From contig CAKZGB010000006.1 of the NCBI GenBank assembly GCA_936911875.1, positions 124,001 to 188,000 of the forward strand: a stretch of 64,000 nucleotides of DNA, written 5' to 3'. Positions within the stretch are counted from its first letter, which is position 1; every line of letters starts with the position of its first letter. The position numbers and the translations under genes were made by a program. Positions 17,266 through 28,739 of the stretch are shown here, piece after piece. The stretch is from an uncultured Lysobacteraceae bacterium (GTDB lineage: Bacteria > Pseudomonadota > Gammaproteobacteria > Xanthomonadales > Xanthomonadaceae). Under the pieces are notes generated by a model, which saw only the letters and a program-made list of their open reading frames with translations, had not been told where the DNA came from and did no database searches.

Positions 17266-18183
17266 TTACTTTGTGGCAGGACGATCGGAGTAATCGCCGT
17301 CGCCGTCGTGCGCTACCGATCGCGTCACCTTCAGCAGATCGCGGCCATCGGCATCGTGATGATAGACATGCAGATCGCGTGTCGGATACGGAATATGCAG
17401 ACCGTTGGTCATCAGCGTCTCGCGCACGGCGCGGTTCAAATCGCTACGGGCATGCAGCAGGTCCGAGTTGGCAACCCAGGCACGCAGTTCCAGATCGACG
17501 CTGCTTTCGCTTAGAGCCGTGACCAGCACTTCGGGTGCGGGTTCCTTGAGGACCCGTGCATCGGCCGCAGCCAGCTCCAGCAGGACGCGGCGGGCGTCTT
17601 CGAGATTATCCTCGTAGCCGACGCCTACTTTGATCTCCAGGCGACGCTCGACTTGGCGGCTCATGTTGATGATCGCCTGCGAGGTGACCATGGAGTTGGG
17701 CATAACCACATCGCGATTGTCGAGCGTGCGCAAATTGGTCGTAAAAATACGTACCTGCGTGACCTTGCCTTCCTGCCCGCCGATTTGCACGACATCGCCG
17801 ACGTGGAACGGCTTTTGCACGATCAGCAACACACCCGAGGCAATGTTCGACAGCGAGTCTTTGAGCGCCAAGCCGATGGCCAGACCGGCGGCGCCCAACA
17901 TGGCCAGCAGCGAAGCCGGCGGCACGCCAAGCTGCTGCAGCACCGCCACGCCAACCAGCACCATGCAGAAGGCATAGGCGAAGTTCTTTAAAAACAGGCG
18001 GGAGATGGTCTCAATGTGCGAGCGAGCCAGTACCCGATCCAGGCCTTGAATCAGGCGGCTAACTAGCCAGACACCAATTAGAGCAATGGCAACCGCACCG
18101 AAGACGCGCAACCCCAGGGTTTCCAGGGCGGCGCGCCAATCGATGCGTTGGGCGTTATCGAGCGTATCGGAAATCAGAAACAT
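17266..18183 (-). CDS. Small-conductance mechanosensitive channel (MscS family)
   Basis: A 305-residue protein. Three N-terminal hydrophobic segments (about 25-50, 70-95, 95-125) are followed by the pore helix ASLLAMLGAAGLAIGLALKDSL and the beta domain GDVVQIGGQEGKV. It ends with the MscS alpha/beta domain. It should sit in the inner membrane and release solutes on hypo-osmotic shock. It is convergent with orn (10 bp gap) and lies 17 bp after ppsA in the same direction. Confidence 0.9.
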   Translation of the reverse strand: MFLISDTLDNAQRIDWRAALETLGLRVFGAVAIALIGVWLVSRLIQGLDRVLARSHIETISRLFLKNFAYAFCMVLVGVAVLQQLGVPPASLLAMLGAAGLAIGLALKDSLSNIASGVLLIVQKPFHVGDVVQIGGQEGKVTQVRIFTTNLRTLDNRDVVMPNSMVTSQAIINMSRQVERRLEIKVGVGYEDNLEDARRVLLELAAADARVLKEPAPEVLVTALSESSVDLELRAWVANSDLLHARSDLNRAVRETLMTNGLHIPYPTRDLHVYHHDADGRDLLKVTRSVAHDGDGDYSDRPATK

Positions 18184-18200
18184 TCCGATATTTTACGTGT

Positions 18201-20579
<2,379 letters not shown>

Positions 20580-20717
20580 GCGGGAACTCCAAAGCTTGTG
20601 ATAGGTTGGAAAGGCTACGCATACGAATGCGGGCTGGCCATATTGTCGCCGCCCGGCCCCTCGGATTCAAGCAAATTAGCCCCAATCTATCCATTAACGA
20701 TCCAAATTCTCACTTTC

Positions 20718-21539
20718 ATGCCCGATACTCGCTCTGTTTTCTACGTCTCCGATGGCACCGGTATTACCACCGAGACGCTTGGTCATACCTTGCTTTCGCT
20801 GTTTCCGGGCAGCAAGTTCGTCTCTGAACGCATGCCGTTTGTGGACACGCCGGAAAAGGCCGAAGAGACGGTCGCGGAGATCATTGCCAAGTCCGCTGCG
20901 TTCGGCACGCGCCCCATCGTGATCAATACCTGCATGGACCCGCAGATCGGCCAGATTCTGGCGCGCTCCGGCGGCATGATGCTCGATGTGCTCGAGCCCT
21001 TTATCGCGCCGCTCGAGGCCGAGCTGGAGGCGTCTGCGCAACGCAATGTCGGTAAGGCGCACGGCATCGTGGACTTTGATCGTTACCATCAGCGCATCAA
21101 CGCCATGAACTTTGCGCTGGCCTATGACGACGGTCAGCAAATCAATTACGACGAGGCCGATGTGATCCTGGTCGCCGTCTCGCGTGCGGGTAAAACACCA
21201 ACGTGCGTCTACCTTGCATTGCACTACGGCATTCGCGCTGCGAATTACCCGTTAACGCCCGAGGATCTGGAGCACGATCGGCTGCCGGAACGCCTTCGTA
21301 AATATCGGAACAAGCTGTTTGCGCTGACGATCGATCCGGCGCGACTGTCGCAGATCCGGCAGCAGCGTCGCCCCAATTCGAAATATGCGGACTTGAACAA
21401 TTGCCGGTCCGAGGTGACTGCAGCCGAAGCGCTGTTCCGCTCCGAACGCTTGCCGACTTTGTCCACCACCAACAAATCGATTGAAGAGTTGGCGTCGAAC
21501 ATTCTTTCGACCCTGGATATCCAGCGGGAAATGTTCTGA
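20718..21539 (+). CDS. ppsR: PEP synthetase regulatory kinase/phosphorylase
   Basis: PpsR (DUF299 family) inactivates PpsA by ADP-dependent phosphorylation of a threonine next to the catalytic histidine and reactivates it by phosphorolysis. The 273-residue protein begins VFYVSDGTGITTETLG, carries the P-loop SRAGKTPT, and has the RRPNSKYA stretch near the C-terminus. The ATG at 20718 matches the family's N-terminus. It is divergent from ppsA and overlaps the next gene by one base (TGATG). Confidence 0.95.
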   Translation: MPDTRSVFYVSDGTGITTETLGHTLLSLFPGSKFVSERMPFVDTPEKAEETVAEIIAKSAAFGTRPIVINTCMDPQIGQILARSGGMMLDVLEPFIAPLEAELEASAQRNVGKAHGIVDFDRYHQRINAMNFALAYDDGQQINYDEADVILVAVSRAGKTPTCVYLALHYGIRAANYPLTPEDLEHDRLPERLRKYRNKLFALTIDPARLSQIRQQRRPNSKYADLNNCRSEVTAAEALFRSERLPTLSTTNKSIEELASNILSTLDIQREMF

Positions 21540-22018
21540 TGGGTGAGAAGTGGATCGTCGATCGCGAGACGCGGCTGGTGTTGGGCCGGGCCAGCGGTCG
21601 GCACATCCGTCTGCCGCGTTTGAGTCGGCTGTCGTATCTGATGGGTTTGTATGCGGAGAATTTCCGCAAATTAAATGCGTGGTTGCCGGTGCGCACACTG
21701 GCTCCGGGTGTGCATCATCTTGAGGTCGAGGGCAGTCCGGCCGTCCGCGTCGAAGTCATTGAGCAGCATCGTTTTACTACCGAGCTGCGTTTGTCGTACG
21801 ACATCACGGATCCGGTGACGGGTGAGTACGATCCGTCTGCGCATGTGCGGGTTTATCACGACACGCATCAGACCGAAGTGACGCATTGCTATGTGGGCCG
21901 CAATTGGCAGGATGCCATTGGTATGTCGCCGCCGCGGGACATGCTGTATGCGCATCGCCTGCAGATGAATGTGTTTTTCAGCAAGTGGCTCGATTATCTG
22001 CATCAGCAGGGTTACTGA
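21539..22018 (+). CDS. DUF1249 (YqiB-like) protein
   Basis: A 159-residue protein of the DUF1249 family: LMGLYAENFRKLNAWL near the N-terminus, then HLEVEG, LRLSYDI, ARVRVYHDTHQTEVTHCY-like strands. E. coli YqiB belongs to this group and its function is uncertain. Its start overlaps the ppsR stop (TGATG), so the two are coupled. The family assignment is from memory of the conserved motifs. Confidence 0.75.
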   Translation: MGEKWIVDRETRLVLGRASGRHIRLPRLSRLSYLMGLYAENFRKLNAWLPVRTLAPGVHHLEVEGSPAVRVEVIEQHRFTTELRLSYDITDPVTGEYDPSAHVRVYHDTHQTEVTHCYVGRNWQDAIGMSPPRDMLYAHRLQMNVFFSKWLDYLHQQGY

Positions 22019-22036
22019 TCGAGCAAATATTCTGTT

Positions 22037-22176
22037 GCGTCCCCACGGGGATTGGATGCGGTGCAATCCTTGCACCGCACGCTCGCAAGGCTCGCGCAAC
22101 CTGCGGTTGTCCCGCAGGGCCATCCATGGCCCTGCGTCGAACCCCTCGGCGGGGTTCATCATCCCGTTAGGGACGC
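22037..22176. repeat. Structured multi-hairpin element sharing tRNA-Glu 3' sequence
   Basis: About 140 bp closed by gcgtccc (22037-22043) and gggacgc (22170-22176). Inside are several hairpins in series: gcggtgcaa/ttgcaccgc, cctgcgg/cccgcagg, gggccat/atggccc and gaacccc/ggggttc. The first 17 bases (gcgtccccacggggatt) are identical to the 3' part of the adjacent tRNA-Glu gene. It has no coding potential. It looks like a chromosomal repeat element or a tRNA-derived integration scar. Confidence 0.65.
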
Positions 22177-22183
22177 ACAAAGA

Positions 22184-22213
22184 AAAAGAGCCACTCTTGC
22201 GAGTGGCTCTTTT
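22184..22213 (-). terminator. Bidirectional rho-independent terminator
   Basis: A perfect 13-bp stem (aaaagagccactc / gagtggctctttt) with a ttgc loop lies 8 bp beyond the 3' end of tRNA-Glu. It should end the minus-strand tRNA transcript and may act on the other strand too. Confidence 0.85.
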
Positions 22214-22221
22214 CTTTATAG

Positions 22222-22297
22222 TGGCGTCCCCACGGGGATTCGAACCCCGGTCGTCGCCGTGAAAGGGCGGTGTCCTAGGCCTCTAGACGATGGGGAC
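22222..22297 (-). tRNA. tRNA-Glu (anticodon TTC)
   Basis: A 76-nt cloverleaf with a GTCCCCA acceptor start, the D-arm region TCTAGAGGCCTAGGA, anticodon loop CTTTCAC with TTC, T-arm GGTTCGAATCCCC and encoded CCA. It closely matches proteobacterial tRNA-Glu. It is co-oriented with tRNA-Ala 55 bp upstream. Confidence 0.97.
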
Positions 22298-22352
22298 GCA
22301 GTAAACAAAAGCAAAAACTTTGTCGGCCTAAAACAAATTTTATTTCCTGTCC

Positions 22353-22428
<76 letters not shown>

Positions 22429-22630
22429 GTAGGACTGGAAAGACGACTATCTTAATTTGGAATTTTACTTCCGTCAAGCCCATCCTGAAAAAATTTTGCA
22501 ATGTTTTTCTGATGGGGTCATCAAGGACGGCAATGTTACCGACTCGCCGCCATTTCGGCAATAGGCAAAACGGTGCCAATGGAGCCAATGATAAACTCAG
22601 CATCCAACCTGGCTGACGTTCAAATTGCCC

Positions 22631-23833
22631 ATGACCACCACTGCTGCCCAAGCGCTCGCCCGTCCCGGCTTTGATGCCAACAACCTGCCATATGGTGCGT
22701 TTGTCCGCGCCGGCCAGACGCAGTCCCGCCTCGGTGTGCGGCTTGGCGATCATGTCATCGACTTGCATGCACTGGCGCTGGCTTTGAGTTCAGATCTGGC
22801 CAACTGGTTCGAAGGCGGAAACCTCGATTCACTGCTGCAGGGCGGCCCGAGCGACTGGGACGCTGTCCGTAACGCCATCGTCGAATGGGTGACGACGCCG
22901 GCGCACGCAGAAGCCGTACAGGCGAACGCAATTGCGCTAAGTGAAGTGGAAATGGTCATGCCGTTTACGCCCGCGGACTACGTCGACTTCTACGCCAGCG
23001 AATCGCACGCATTGAATGTCGGCAAGATTTTCCGTCCGCAGAGCCCGGATCTGCCGGCCGCATGGAAGCAACTGCCAATCGGCTATCACGGCCGCAGCGG
23101 CACCTTGTTTGTATCCGGTACGCCGATTGCGCGTCCGAACGGACTGCGTCGCGTCGATGGCAACATCGAATACGGTCCGTGCCGTTTCCTCGATATCGAA
23201 GCGGAAATGGGCTTTGTTTGCGGCAACGGCACGATGGGTCCTATCAGCTTGGCCAACGCCGATCGCCACGTGTTCGGTGCCTTCATTCTCAACGACTGGT
23301 CGGCACGCGACATTCAAGCCTTCGAATACGTGCCGCTGGGTCCGTTCCTGGGTAAATCGTTCGCCACGTCGATCTCACCGTGGGTGGTGCCGATGGCAGC
23401 ACTGAACGCCGCACGCATTTCGACGCCGCCGCGTGATCTGCCGCTGGCTGATTATCTGGATGATGGGCGCACGACGCCGAGCGGTCTGGACGTGCAACTC
23501 GAAGTGCTGTGGAACGATGAGACGGTCAGCCGTCCGCCGTTCCGCGTGATGTATTACAGCTACGCGCAAATGGTCACGCACATGGTCGTGAACGGTGCCT
23601 CGTTGCGTGCCGGTGACGTGTTCGGTTCGGGCACGATCTCGGGCGACGAAGTGCGTCAGCGCGGCTCGTTCCTGGAGCTGACCTGGAATGGCGCCGAGCC
23701 GATTACGCTGGCCGATGGCGGCGAGCGCAAGTCACTGGTCGATGGCGACGTGATTGAGATGCGTGCCACGGCTCCGGGCCCGGATGGCAGCGTGATCGAT
23801 TTCGGTAGCGTGATCGGGCGCATCACCGCCTAA
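22631..23833 (+). CDS. fah: Fumarylacetoacetase
   Basis: It hydrolyses 4-fumarylacetoacetate to fumarate and acetoacetate, the last step of tyrosine catabolism. The 400-residue protein shows the eukaryote-like long FAH layout: an N-terminal SH3-like domain (LPYGAFVRAG), then the catalytic fold with YVDFYASESHALNVG, IGYHGRSGTLFVSG, DIEAEMGFVCG, NDWSARDIQAFEY and PLGPFLGKSF. The ATG at 22631 is preferred over the TTG two codons before. No other tyrosine catabolic gene is adjacent. Confidence 0.93.
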   Translation: MTTTAAQALARPGFDANNLPYGAFVRAGQTQSRLGVRLGDHVIDLHALALALSSDLANWFEGGNLDSLLQGGPSDWDAVRNAIVEWVTTPAHAEAVQANAIALSEVEMVMPFTPADYVDFYASESHALNVGKIFRPQSPDLPAAWKQLPIGYHGRSGTLFVSGTPIARPNGLRRVDGNIEYGPCRFLDIEAEMGFVCGNGTMGPISLANADRHVFGAFILNDWSARDIQAFEYVPLGPFLGKSFATSISPWVVPMAALNAARISTPPRDLPLADYLDDGRTTPSGLDVQLEVLWNDETVSRPPFRVMYYSYAQMVTHMVVNGASLRAGDVFGSGTISGDEVRQRGSFLELTWNGAEPITLADGGERKSLVDGDVIEMRATAPGPDGSVIDFGSVIGRITA

Positions 23834-23858
23834 GCCTAAGCGGATCGTCGCATTAAAG

Positions 23859-23884
23859 CCCTTGCTCCGCAGCGCGGAGCAGGG
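23859..23884. terminator. GC-rich hairpin between convergent genes
   Basis: The stem gctccgc/gcggagc with flanking ccctt/agggg lies between the convergent fah and metH ends. There is no strong T-run on either strand, so it is a weak or bidirectional terminator at best. Confidence 0.5.
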
Positions 23885-23887
23885 GAT

Positions 23888-26563
23888 TCATTCCGGATCG
23901 TAATCGAGATTCGAGGCCAGCAGACGTTCGGCTTCGGCTTGCGTAATGCCTTTACGGCGAGCGTAATCCTGCACTTGGTCAACGGTGAGGCGACCCACCA
24001 CGAAATACGTGGATTCCGGATGCGCAAAGTAATAGCCGCTGACCGCCGCTGCCGGCAGCATCGCAAAGCTTTCTGTCAGTTGCATGCCAATGCTTTCCGC
24101 ATCGAGCAGGCGGAATAGCGTGGCCTTTTCCGAATGCTCCGGACAAGCCGGGTAGCCTGGTGCGGGACGAATGCCGCGATACGCTTCTGCAATCAGGGCA
24201 TCGTTATCGAGCGATTCGTCGGTTGCGTAGCCCCAATGTTGAATGCGTACCTGGCGATGCAACCACTCGGCGCAGGCTTCGGCCAGTCGGTCCGCCAGCG
24301 ACTTCAGCAAGATGGCGTTGTAATCATCCAAGTCGGCGTTGAAGCGTGCCAGATGCGGTTCGATACCGAGACCCGCGGTACAGGCAAACGCACCGATAAA
24401 GTCCTGCGGTTGACCTTGTGCATCCGCGCCTTCAATGAAATCCGCCAAGCAATAAGTCGGACGATCAAGTGGCTTGTCGACTTGCTGACGCAGGAAGTGC
24501 AGGGGCTCATCGCCGTTTTGCGTATGCGCAATGACATCGTCGCCCTGACGCGTCGCAGGCCACAGACCGATGGCCGCGCGGGCTTGCAGCCAATTTTCAT
24601 TGACGATGCGATCCAGCATCTCCCGGGCATCTTTGTACAGTTCGCTGGCCTGCTTACCGACGATCTCGTCCTTAAGAATTGCGGGGTATTTACCGGCCAG
24701 TTCCCAGGTCTGGAAGAATGGCGTCCAGTCGATAAACGGCACCAGCTCGCTCAAGGGCACATCCAGATGCTGCACACCTTGAGTGTTCGGCACGGTGATG
24801 GCGTCAATGGCCGAATGCGCGAATCCGCGCTGACGCGCGGTGGCCAAATCAATCAGGCGGCTCTGATCGCCTTTGAGCGAATGGCGCTCGCGAATCTTGG
24901 CGTACTCGGCATCATTGGCCGCAACGAAGGGTGCACGCAGATCCTCGGAGAGCAGGGATTGCGCGACACCAACAGCGCGCGATGCATCCTTGACCCACAC
25001 GGTGGGCGAGGCATAGTGCGGATCGATCTTGATGGCCGTGTGAGCACGGGATGTGGTGGCACCGCCGATCAGCAAGGGCATCTCAAAACCCTGACGCTTC
25101 ATTTCGCGAGCGACGTGCGACATTTCCTCGAGCGATGGCGTAATCAAGCCCGACAGACCGATCATGTCGGCATTCTCGCGCTTTGCGGCATCCAGAATGG
25201 TCTGCGCAGGAACCATCACGCCCAGATCGACGATCTCAAAGTTGTTGCAGGCCAGTACCACGCCGACAATGTTCTTGCCGATGTCGTGGACGTCGCCTTT
25301 GACCGTCGCCAGCACGATCTTGCCTTTGGAGCTGCTGCTGTCACCGCCTGCGGCCTTCTCGGCTTCGATATAGGGCAACAGATGGGCCACGGCACGCTTC
25401 ATGACGCGCGCCGATTTGACGACTTGCGGCAGAAACATCTTGCCGGCGCCGAACAGGTCGCCGACGATGTTCATGCCTTCCATCAACGGGCCTTCAATCA
25501 CGTGCAACGGACGCTCCGCCTGCATGCGGGCTTCTTCGGTGTCCTGTTCGATATACAGATCGATGCCGTGCACCAGTGAGTGCGCGAGACGTCCCGCCAC
25601 CGGCTGATCACGCCAGGCCAGATCTGCAACTTTGGCCTTGCCTTTTTGCGGCTTGAACTGATCGGCAATCGCCAACAGCCGCTCGGTACCATCGGGGCGG
25701 CGATTCAGAACGACGTCTTCGACGGCCTCACGCAGCACCGGATCCAGATCGTCATAGATGGGCAGGGCACCGGCGTTAACAATGCCCATGTCCAATCCCG
25801 CACGAATGGCGTGATACAGAAACACCACGTGGATCGCCTGACGCAGCGGTTCATTACCGCGGAACGAGAACGAAACGTTGGAGATACCGCCGGAAATATG
25901 ACTTAGCGGAAAGCGCTGCTTGAGCTCACGTGCCGCTTCAATAAACGCCACAGCATAATCGTTGTGCTCTTCAATGCCGGTGGCAATCGCAAACACGTTC
26001 GGGTCGAAGATGATATCGGCCGGCTCAAAACCCACTTTTTCGGTGAGCAGCTGATAAGCGCGGGCACAGATATCGACCTTACGGCGCAGTGTATCGGCCT
26101 GGCCGTCTTCGTCGAAGGCCATCACGACCACCGCGGCACCATAGCGTCGGACTAAACGCGCTTGCCGCAAAAAGGCCTCTTCGCCTTCTTTAAGTGAAAT
26201 CGAATTGACAATGCACTTGCCCTGCACACATTGCAGGCCCGCCTCGATCACCTCCCATTTGGAGGAGTCAATCATGACCGGCACGCGGGCAATATCCGGC
26301 TCGGCTGCGATCAGGTTCAGAAAATCAATCATGGCTTGGCGCGAATCGAGCATGCCTTCGTCCATGTTGATGTCGATGATCTGGGCGCCGTTTTCCACCT
26401 GCTGGCGCGCAACGACTAGCGCCTCGTCAAAACGGTTTTCCAGAATCAGCTTTTTAAACTGCGCCGAGCCGGTGACATTGGTGCGCTCGCCGACGTTGAT
26501 GAAGTTCAGATCCGGCGTCAGGATCAGCGGCTCGAGACCGCTCAATAGGGTGTACTTGCTCAC
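23888..26563 (-). CDS. metH: Methionine synthase, folate/cobalamin/activation part
   Basis: This 891-residue polypeptide holds the C-terminal modules of cobalamin-dependent methionine synthase. They are the pterin-binding domain (NVGERTNVTGS near residue 20), the B12 cap and Rossmann domain with GDVHDIGKN and the cobalt ligand H426, and the reactivation domain ending RPAPGYPACPEHSEK and FAMLPAAAVSGYYFAHPES. The homocysteine domain is on the preceding gene. The start is GTG at 26563, whose GTGA overlaps the upstream stop. The longer ATG frame would enter the upstream gene. Together the two parts total about 1,258 residues, close to one-piece MetH (1,227 in E. coli). Confidence 0.93.
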   Translation of the reverse strand: MSKYTLLSGLEPLILTPDLNFINVGERTNVTGSAQFKKLILENRFDEALVVARQQVENGAQIIDINMDEGMLDSRQAMIDFLNLIAAEPDIARVPVMIDSSKWEVIEAGLQCVQGKCIVNSISLKEGEEAFLRQARLVRRYGAAVVVMAFDEDGQADTLRRKVDICARAYQLLTEKVGFEPADIIFDPNVFAIATGIEEHNDYAVAFIEAARELKQRFPLSHISGGISNVSFSFRGNEPLRQAIHVVFLYHAIRAGLDMGIVNAGALPIYDDLDPVLREAVEDVVLNRRPDGTERLLAIADQFKPQKGKAKVADLAWRDQPVAGRLAHSLVHGIDLYIEQDTEEARMQAERPLHVIEGPLMEGMNIVGDLFGAGKMFLPQVVKSARVMKRAVAHLLPYIEAEKAAGGDSSSSKGKIVLATVKGDVHDIGKNIVGVVLACNNFEIVDLGVMVPAQTILDAAKRENADMIGLSGLITPSLEEMSHVAREMKRQGFEMPLLIGGATTSRAHTAIKIDPHYASPTVWVKDASRAVGVAQSLLSEDLRAPFVAANDAEYAKIRERHSLKGDQSRLIDLATARQRGFAHSAIDAITVPNTQGVQHLDVPLSELVPFIDWTPFFQTWELAGKYPAILKDEIVGKQASELYKDAREMLDRIVNENWLQARAAIGLWPATRQGDDVIAHTQNGDEPLHFLRQQVDKPLDRPTYCLADFIEGADAQGQPQDFIGAFACTAGLGIEPHLARFNADLDDYNAILLKSLADRLAEACAEWLHRQVRIQHWGYATDESLDNDALIAEAYRGIRPAPGYPACPEHSEKATLFRLLDAESIGMQLTESFAMLPAAAVSGYYFAHPESTYFVVGRLTVDQVQDYARRKGITQAEAERLLASNLDYDPE

Positions 26564-27663
26564 GCCACGGCCTCCGTCGCGGACGTCTGGCGCGCACGGG
26601 GTGGCAGATCGGCTACCGCTTCGCGAATGGCATTGATGTGATCCGGTGTCGTGCCACAACAGCCGCCCACAATGTTCAACAAACCCGATTCGGCAAACTC
26701 GCGCAGGACAACGGCCATGTCGTCGGGCGTTTCGTCGTAGCCGCCAAAGGCATTGGGTAGGCCTGCATTGGGATGGCAGCTGATAAACGTCTCCGGAGCG
26801 ACCTGCGACAGCAGATCGATATACGCCCGCATATCGGCCGCGCCCAAAGCACAGTTCAAGCCGATGCTCAGCGGACGCGAATGACGCAGCGAATACCAGA
26901 AGGCATCGGTGGTCTGGCCTGACAGCGTGCGACCCGAGGCGTCAGTGATGGTGCCGGAGATCATGATCGGCACGCGGTAGCCACGCTCATCAAACACATT
27001 CTCGATGGCAAACAGGGCCGCCTTGGCGTTCAAGGTGTCGAACACGGTTTCCACCATCAGGGCGTCAGCACCGCCATCGAGCAGGCCATGCGCGGCCTCT
27101 GTGTACGCAACGCGCAGCTCATCAAATGAGGTCGCACGGTAACCGGGACGATTGACGTCCGGGCTCAACGACGCGGTACGCGAAGTAGGACCCAGAATGC
27201 CGACTGCAAAACGCGGCTTGCCGGTTTCGCGTTCAAACTCATCGCAGGCTTCACGCGCCAGACGCGCACCCGCTTCATTCAATTCCCGCGCCAAGTGAGT
27301 CAGGCCGTAATCCAACAACGACAGTGTCGTGGAGTTAAACGTATTGGTCTCAATGAAGTCGGCACCGGCCGCCAGATACTGACGGTGAATGTCTTTGATC
27401 AGGTCGGGGCGTGTCAGGCTGAGCAAGTCGTTGTTGCCGCGCTGATCGTGCCCGCAGCCGCAGGACTGGCCATGCACATGATCGGGACCGGGAGTGAACA
27501 GGGCGTCATAGCCCTCGCGAAATCGGTCCCCGCGGTAATCGGCCTCAACCAGTTCGTACCGCTGAATCATGGTGCCCATGGCGCCATCCAGAATCGCAAT
27601 GCGCTGCGCCAACACGGATTCCATGGCGGCAACGCGTTCGGGATTAAGAAAGGGGAGCTGCAT
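26560..27663 (-). CDS. metH: Methionine synthase, homocysteine-binding part (split MetH)
   Basis: A 367-residue homocysteine S-methyltransferase domain: ILDGAMGTMIQ, then NNDLLSLTRPDLI, FIETNTFNST, and zinc ligands in LNCALG and the C-terminal GGCCGTTPDH. An unusual His/Cys-rich insert (HVHGQSCGCGHDQRG) lies near residue 65. It transfers the methyl group from methylcobalamin on the partner polypeptide to homocysteine. It is coupled to the second part by a 4-bp overlap and lies 6 bp after the ArsR-type regulator gene. Confidence 0.93.
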   Translation of the reverse strand: MQLPFLNPERVAAMESVLAQRIAILDGAMGTMIQRYELVEADYRGDRFREGYDALFTPGPDHVHGQSCGCGHDQRGNNDLLSLTRPDLIKDIHRQYLAAGADFIETNTFNSTTLSLLDYGLTHLARELNEAGARLAREACDEFERETGKPRFAVGILGPTSRTASLSPDVNRPGYRATSFDELRVAYTEAAHGLLDGGADALMVETVFDTLNAKAALFAIENVFDERGYRVPIMISGTITDASGRTLSGQTTDAFWYSLRHSRPLSIGLNCALGAADMRAYIDLLSQVAPETFISCHPNAGLPNAFGGYDETPDDMAVVLREFAESGLLNIVGGCCGTTPDHINAIREAVADLPPRARQTSATEAVA

Positions 27664-27669
27664 CGTGGG

Positions 27670-28596
27670 TTAATCCTTGGTCGCGGTAGCGGCAATCAGT
27701 TCAAAATTAGGATGGCGTCGCTCGCGGCTGATCTTTTGGCACGATTCGATGCGCAGGCCGGCGTTTTCGAGCATTTTGCGCAGCTCCTTGACCTCAAAGC
27801 CCATGTTCAAGTGATCAAAGGTGCGATGGGCCATGGTGTGGCCATGTTTGGCCAAGGTAGTGACCAGCATGCGGCCACCGCTACGCAGGACACGCGCCGA
27901 TTCGCGGACCGCCGTGGCCGGGTCGCGCGAGTAATTGATGGCCTGCATCAGCACCACCAGGTCAAAACTGCGGTCACGGAACGGCAAGTCGTGCATATCG
28001 CCGCACTGCAGCTCCACGTTCGGCAGGTTGGTCAAGCGCGGGGCGGAGGCCTCCAACGCGGCCTGCGAGACGTCCAAGCAGACATAACGTTGACTGCGAG
28101 GTGCCAGCAACTCGGCCAAGGCACCATCGCCCGAGGCCACATCCAACACATCGCCAACGGTGAGAAGCTGCAGTGTAGAGCGTGCTAAGGCTTCCCAGGT
28201 GCGGCCCGGCGTGTAATGGCGCTCCAGATCATCGGCGACGGAATCGGTGGGATCACCCGCAGCGCGCGAACGCAAAAAGCGTTGCAGGGCATTGGCATCG
28301 GCTGCGAGTACCGGATCTTTGGCATCGGTCGAGACAATTTCCCACAGACGACGCGAGGAATCGGACAGCGAATCGGTATCCATGCGATAAAACGACGACA
28401 CGCCGGCTTTACGATCGCGGACCAGTGCGGCTTCGCGTAATTTGGCCAAATGTGTAGAGACGCGCGGTTGCTGCAAACCTGTGATTTCACACAGTTCGGC
28501 GACGGTCAGCTCGGCCTTCGACAATAAGGCGAGCAATCGAACGCGTGTTGGCTCCGCAAACAGGCGAAACTGGTCCGACCAATCCTGCAAATCCAT
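27670..28596 (-). CDS. ArsR-family regulator fused to SAM-dependent methyltransferase
   Basis: A 308-residue fusion. The N-terminus (about 1-95) is an ArsR winged helix (FRLFAEPTRVRLLALL, then LQQPRVSTHLAKLREAALV). The C-terminus (about 135-305) is a class I methyltransferase-like fold with VGDVLDVASGDGALAELL (motif I) and FDLVVLMQAINY. Related regulators control methionine-cycle genes in Proteobacteria in response to S-adenosylhomocysteine. First place in the metH operon suggests that this one senses SAM or SAH and controls metH. That role is inferred; no arsenic genes are nearby. Confidence 0.85.
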   Translation of the reverse strand: MDLQDWSDQFRLFAEPTRVRLLALLSKAELTVAELCEITGLQQPRVSTHLAKLREAALVRDRKAGVSSFYRMDTDSLSDSSRRLWEIVSTDAKDPVLAADANALQRFLRSRAAGDPTDSVADDLERHYTPGRTWEALARSTLQLLTVGDVLDVASGDGALAELLAPRSQRYVCLDVSQAALEASAPRLTNLPNVELQCGDMHDLPFRDRSFDLVVLMQAINYSRDPATAVRESARVLRSGGRMLVTTLAKHGHTMAHRTFDHLNMGFEVKELRKMLENAGLRIESCQKISRERRHPNFELIAATATKD

Positions 28597-28607
28597 AAAT
28601 ATCTCTT

Positions 28608-28621
28608 AATCATGATGGATT
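28608..28621. promoter_or_regulatory. Candidate ArsR-type operator
   Basis: The sequence aatcatgatggatt has inverted arms aatc/gatt and an internal palindrome atcatgat. It lies 11 bp upstream of the regulator start in the divergent region with the acyl-CoA dehydrogenase gene, a natural place for autoregulation. Confidence 0.35.
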
Positions 28622-28739
28622 GATGTATTGTCGGCATTTTTACCGCATTCGTCAACGTACTGAAACCATCGGGTTACGCATCAGGGTTACAATGGGCGCT
28701 TCAACAACTCAGTACGATTGACTGAAGGAGATTCGTCGC

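Noticed and set aside
22037..22176. CRISPR array or a second tRNA gene
   Set aside because: There are no regularly spaced direct repeats, and the tRNA-like part covers only the 3' end with no anticodon arm.
24134..25579. Plus-strand open frame opposite metH
   Set aside because: A shadow of the B12-dependent methionine synthase; no ribosome binding site or motif.
28597..28739. SAH riboswitch upstream of the metH operon
   Set aside because: The region is short and AT-rich near the start and lacks the conserved GC-rich core of that riboswitch; protein-based control by the ArsR fusion is the simpler explanation.
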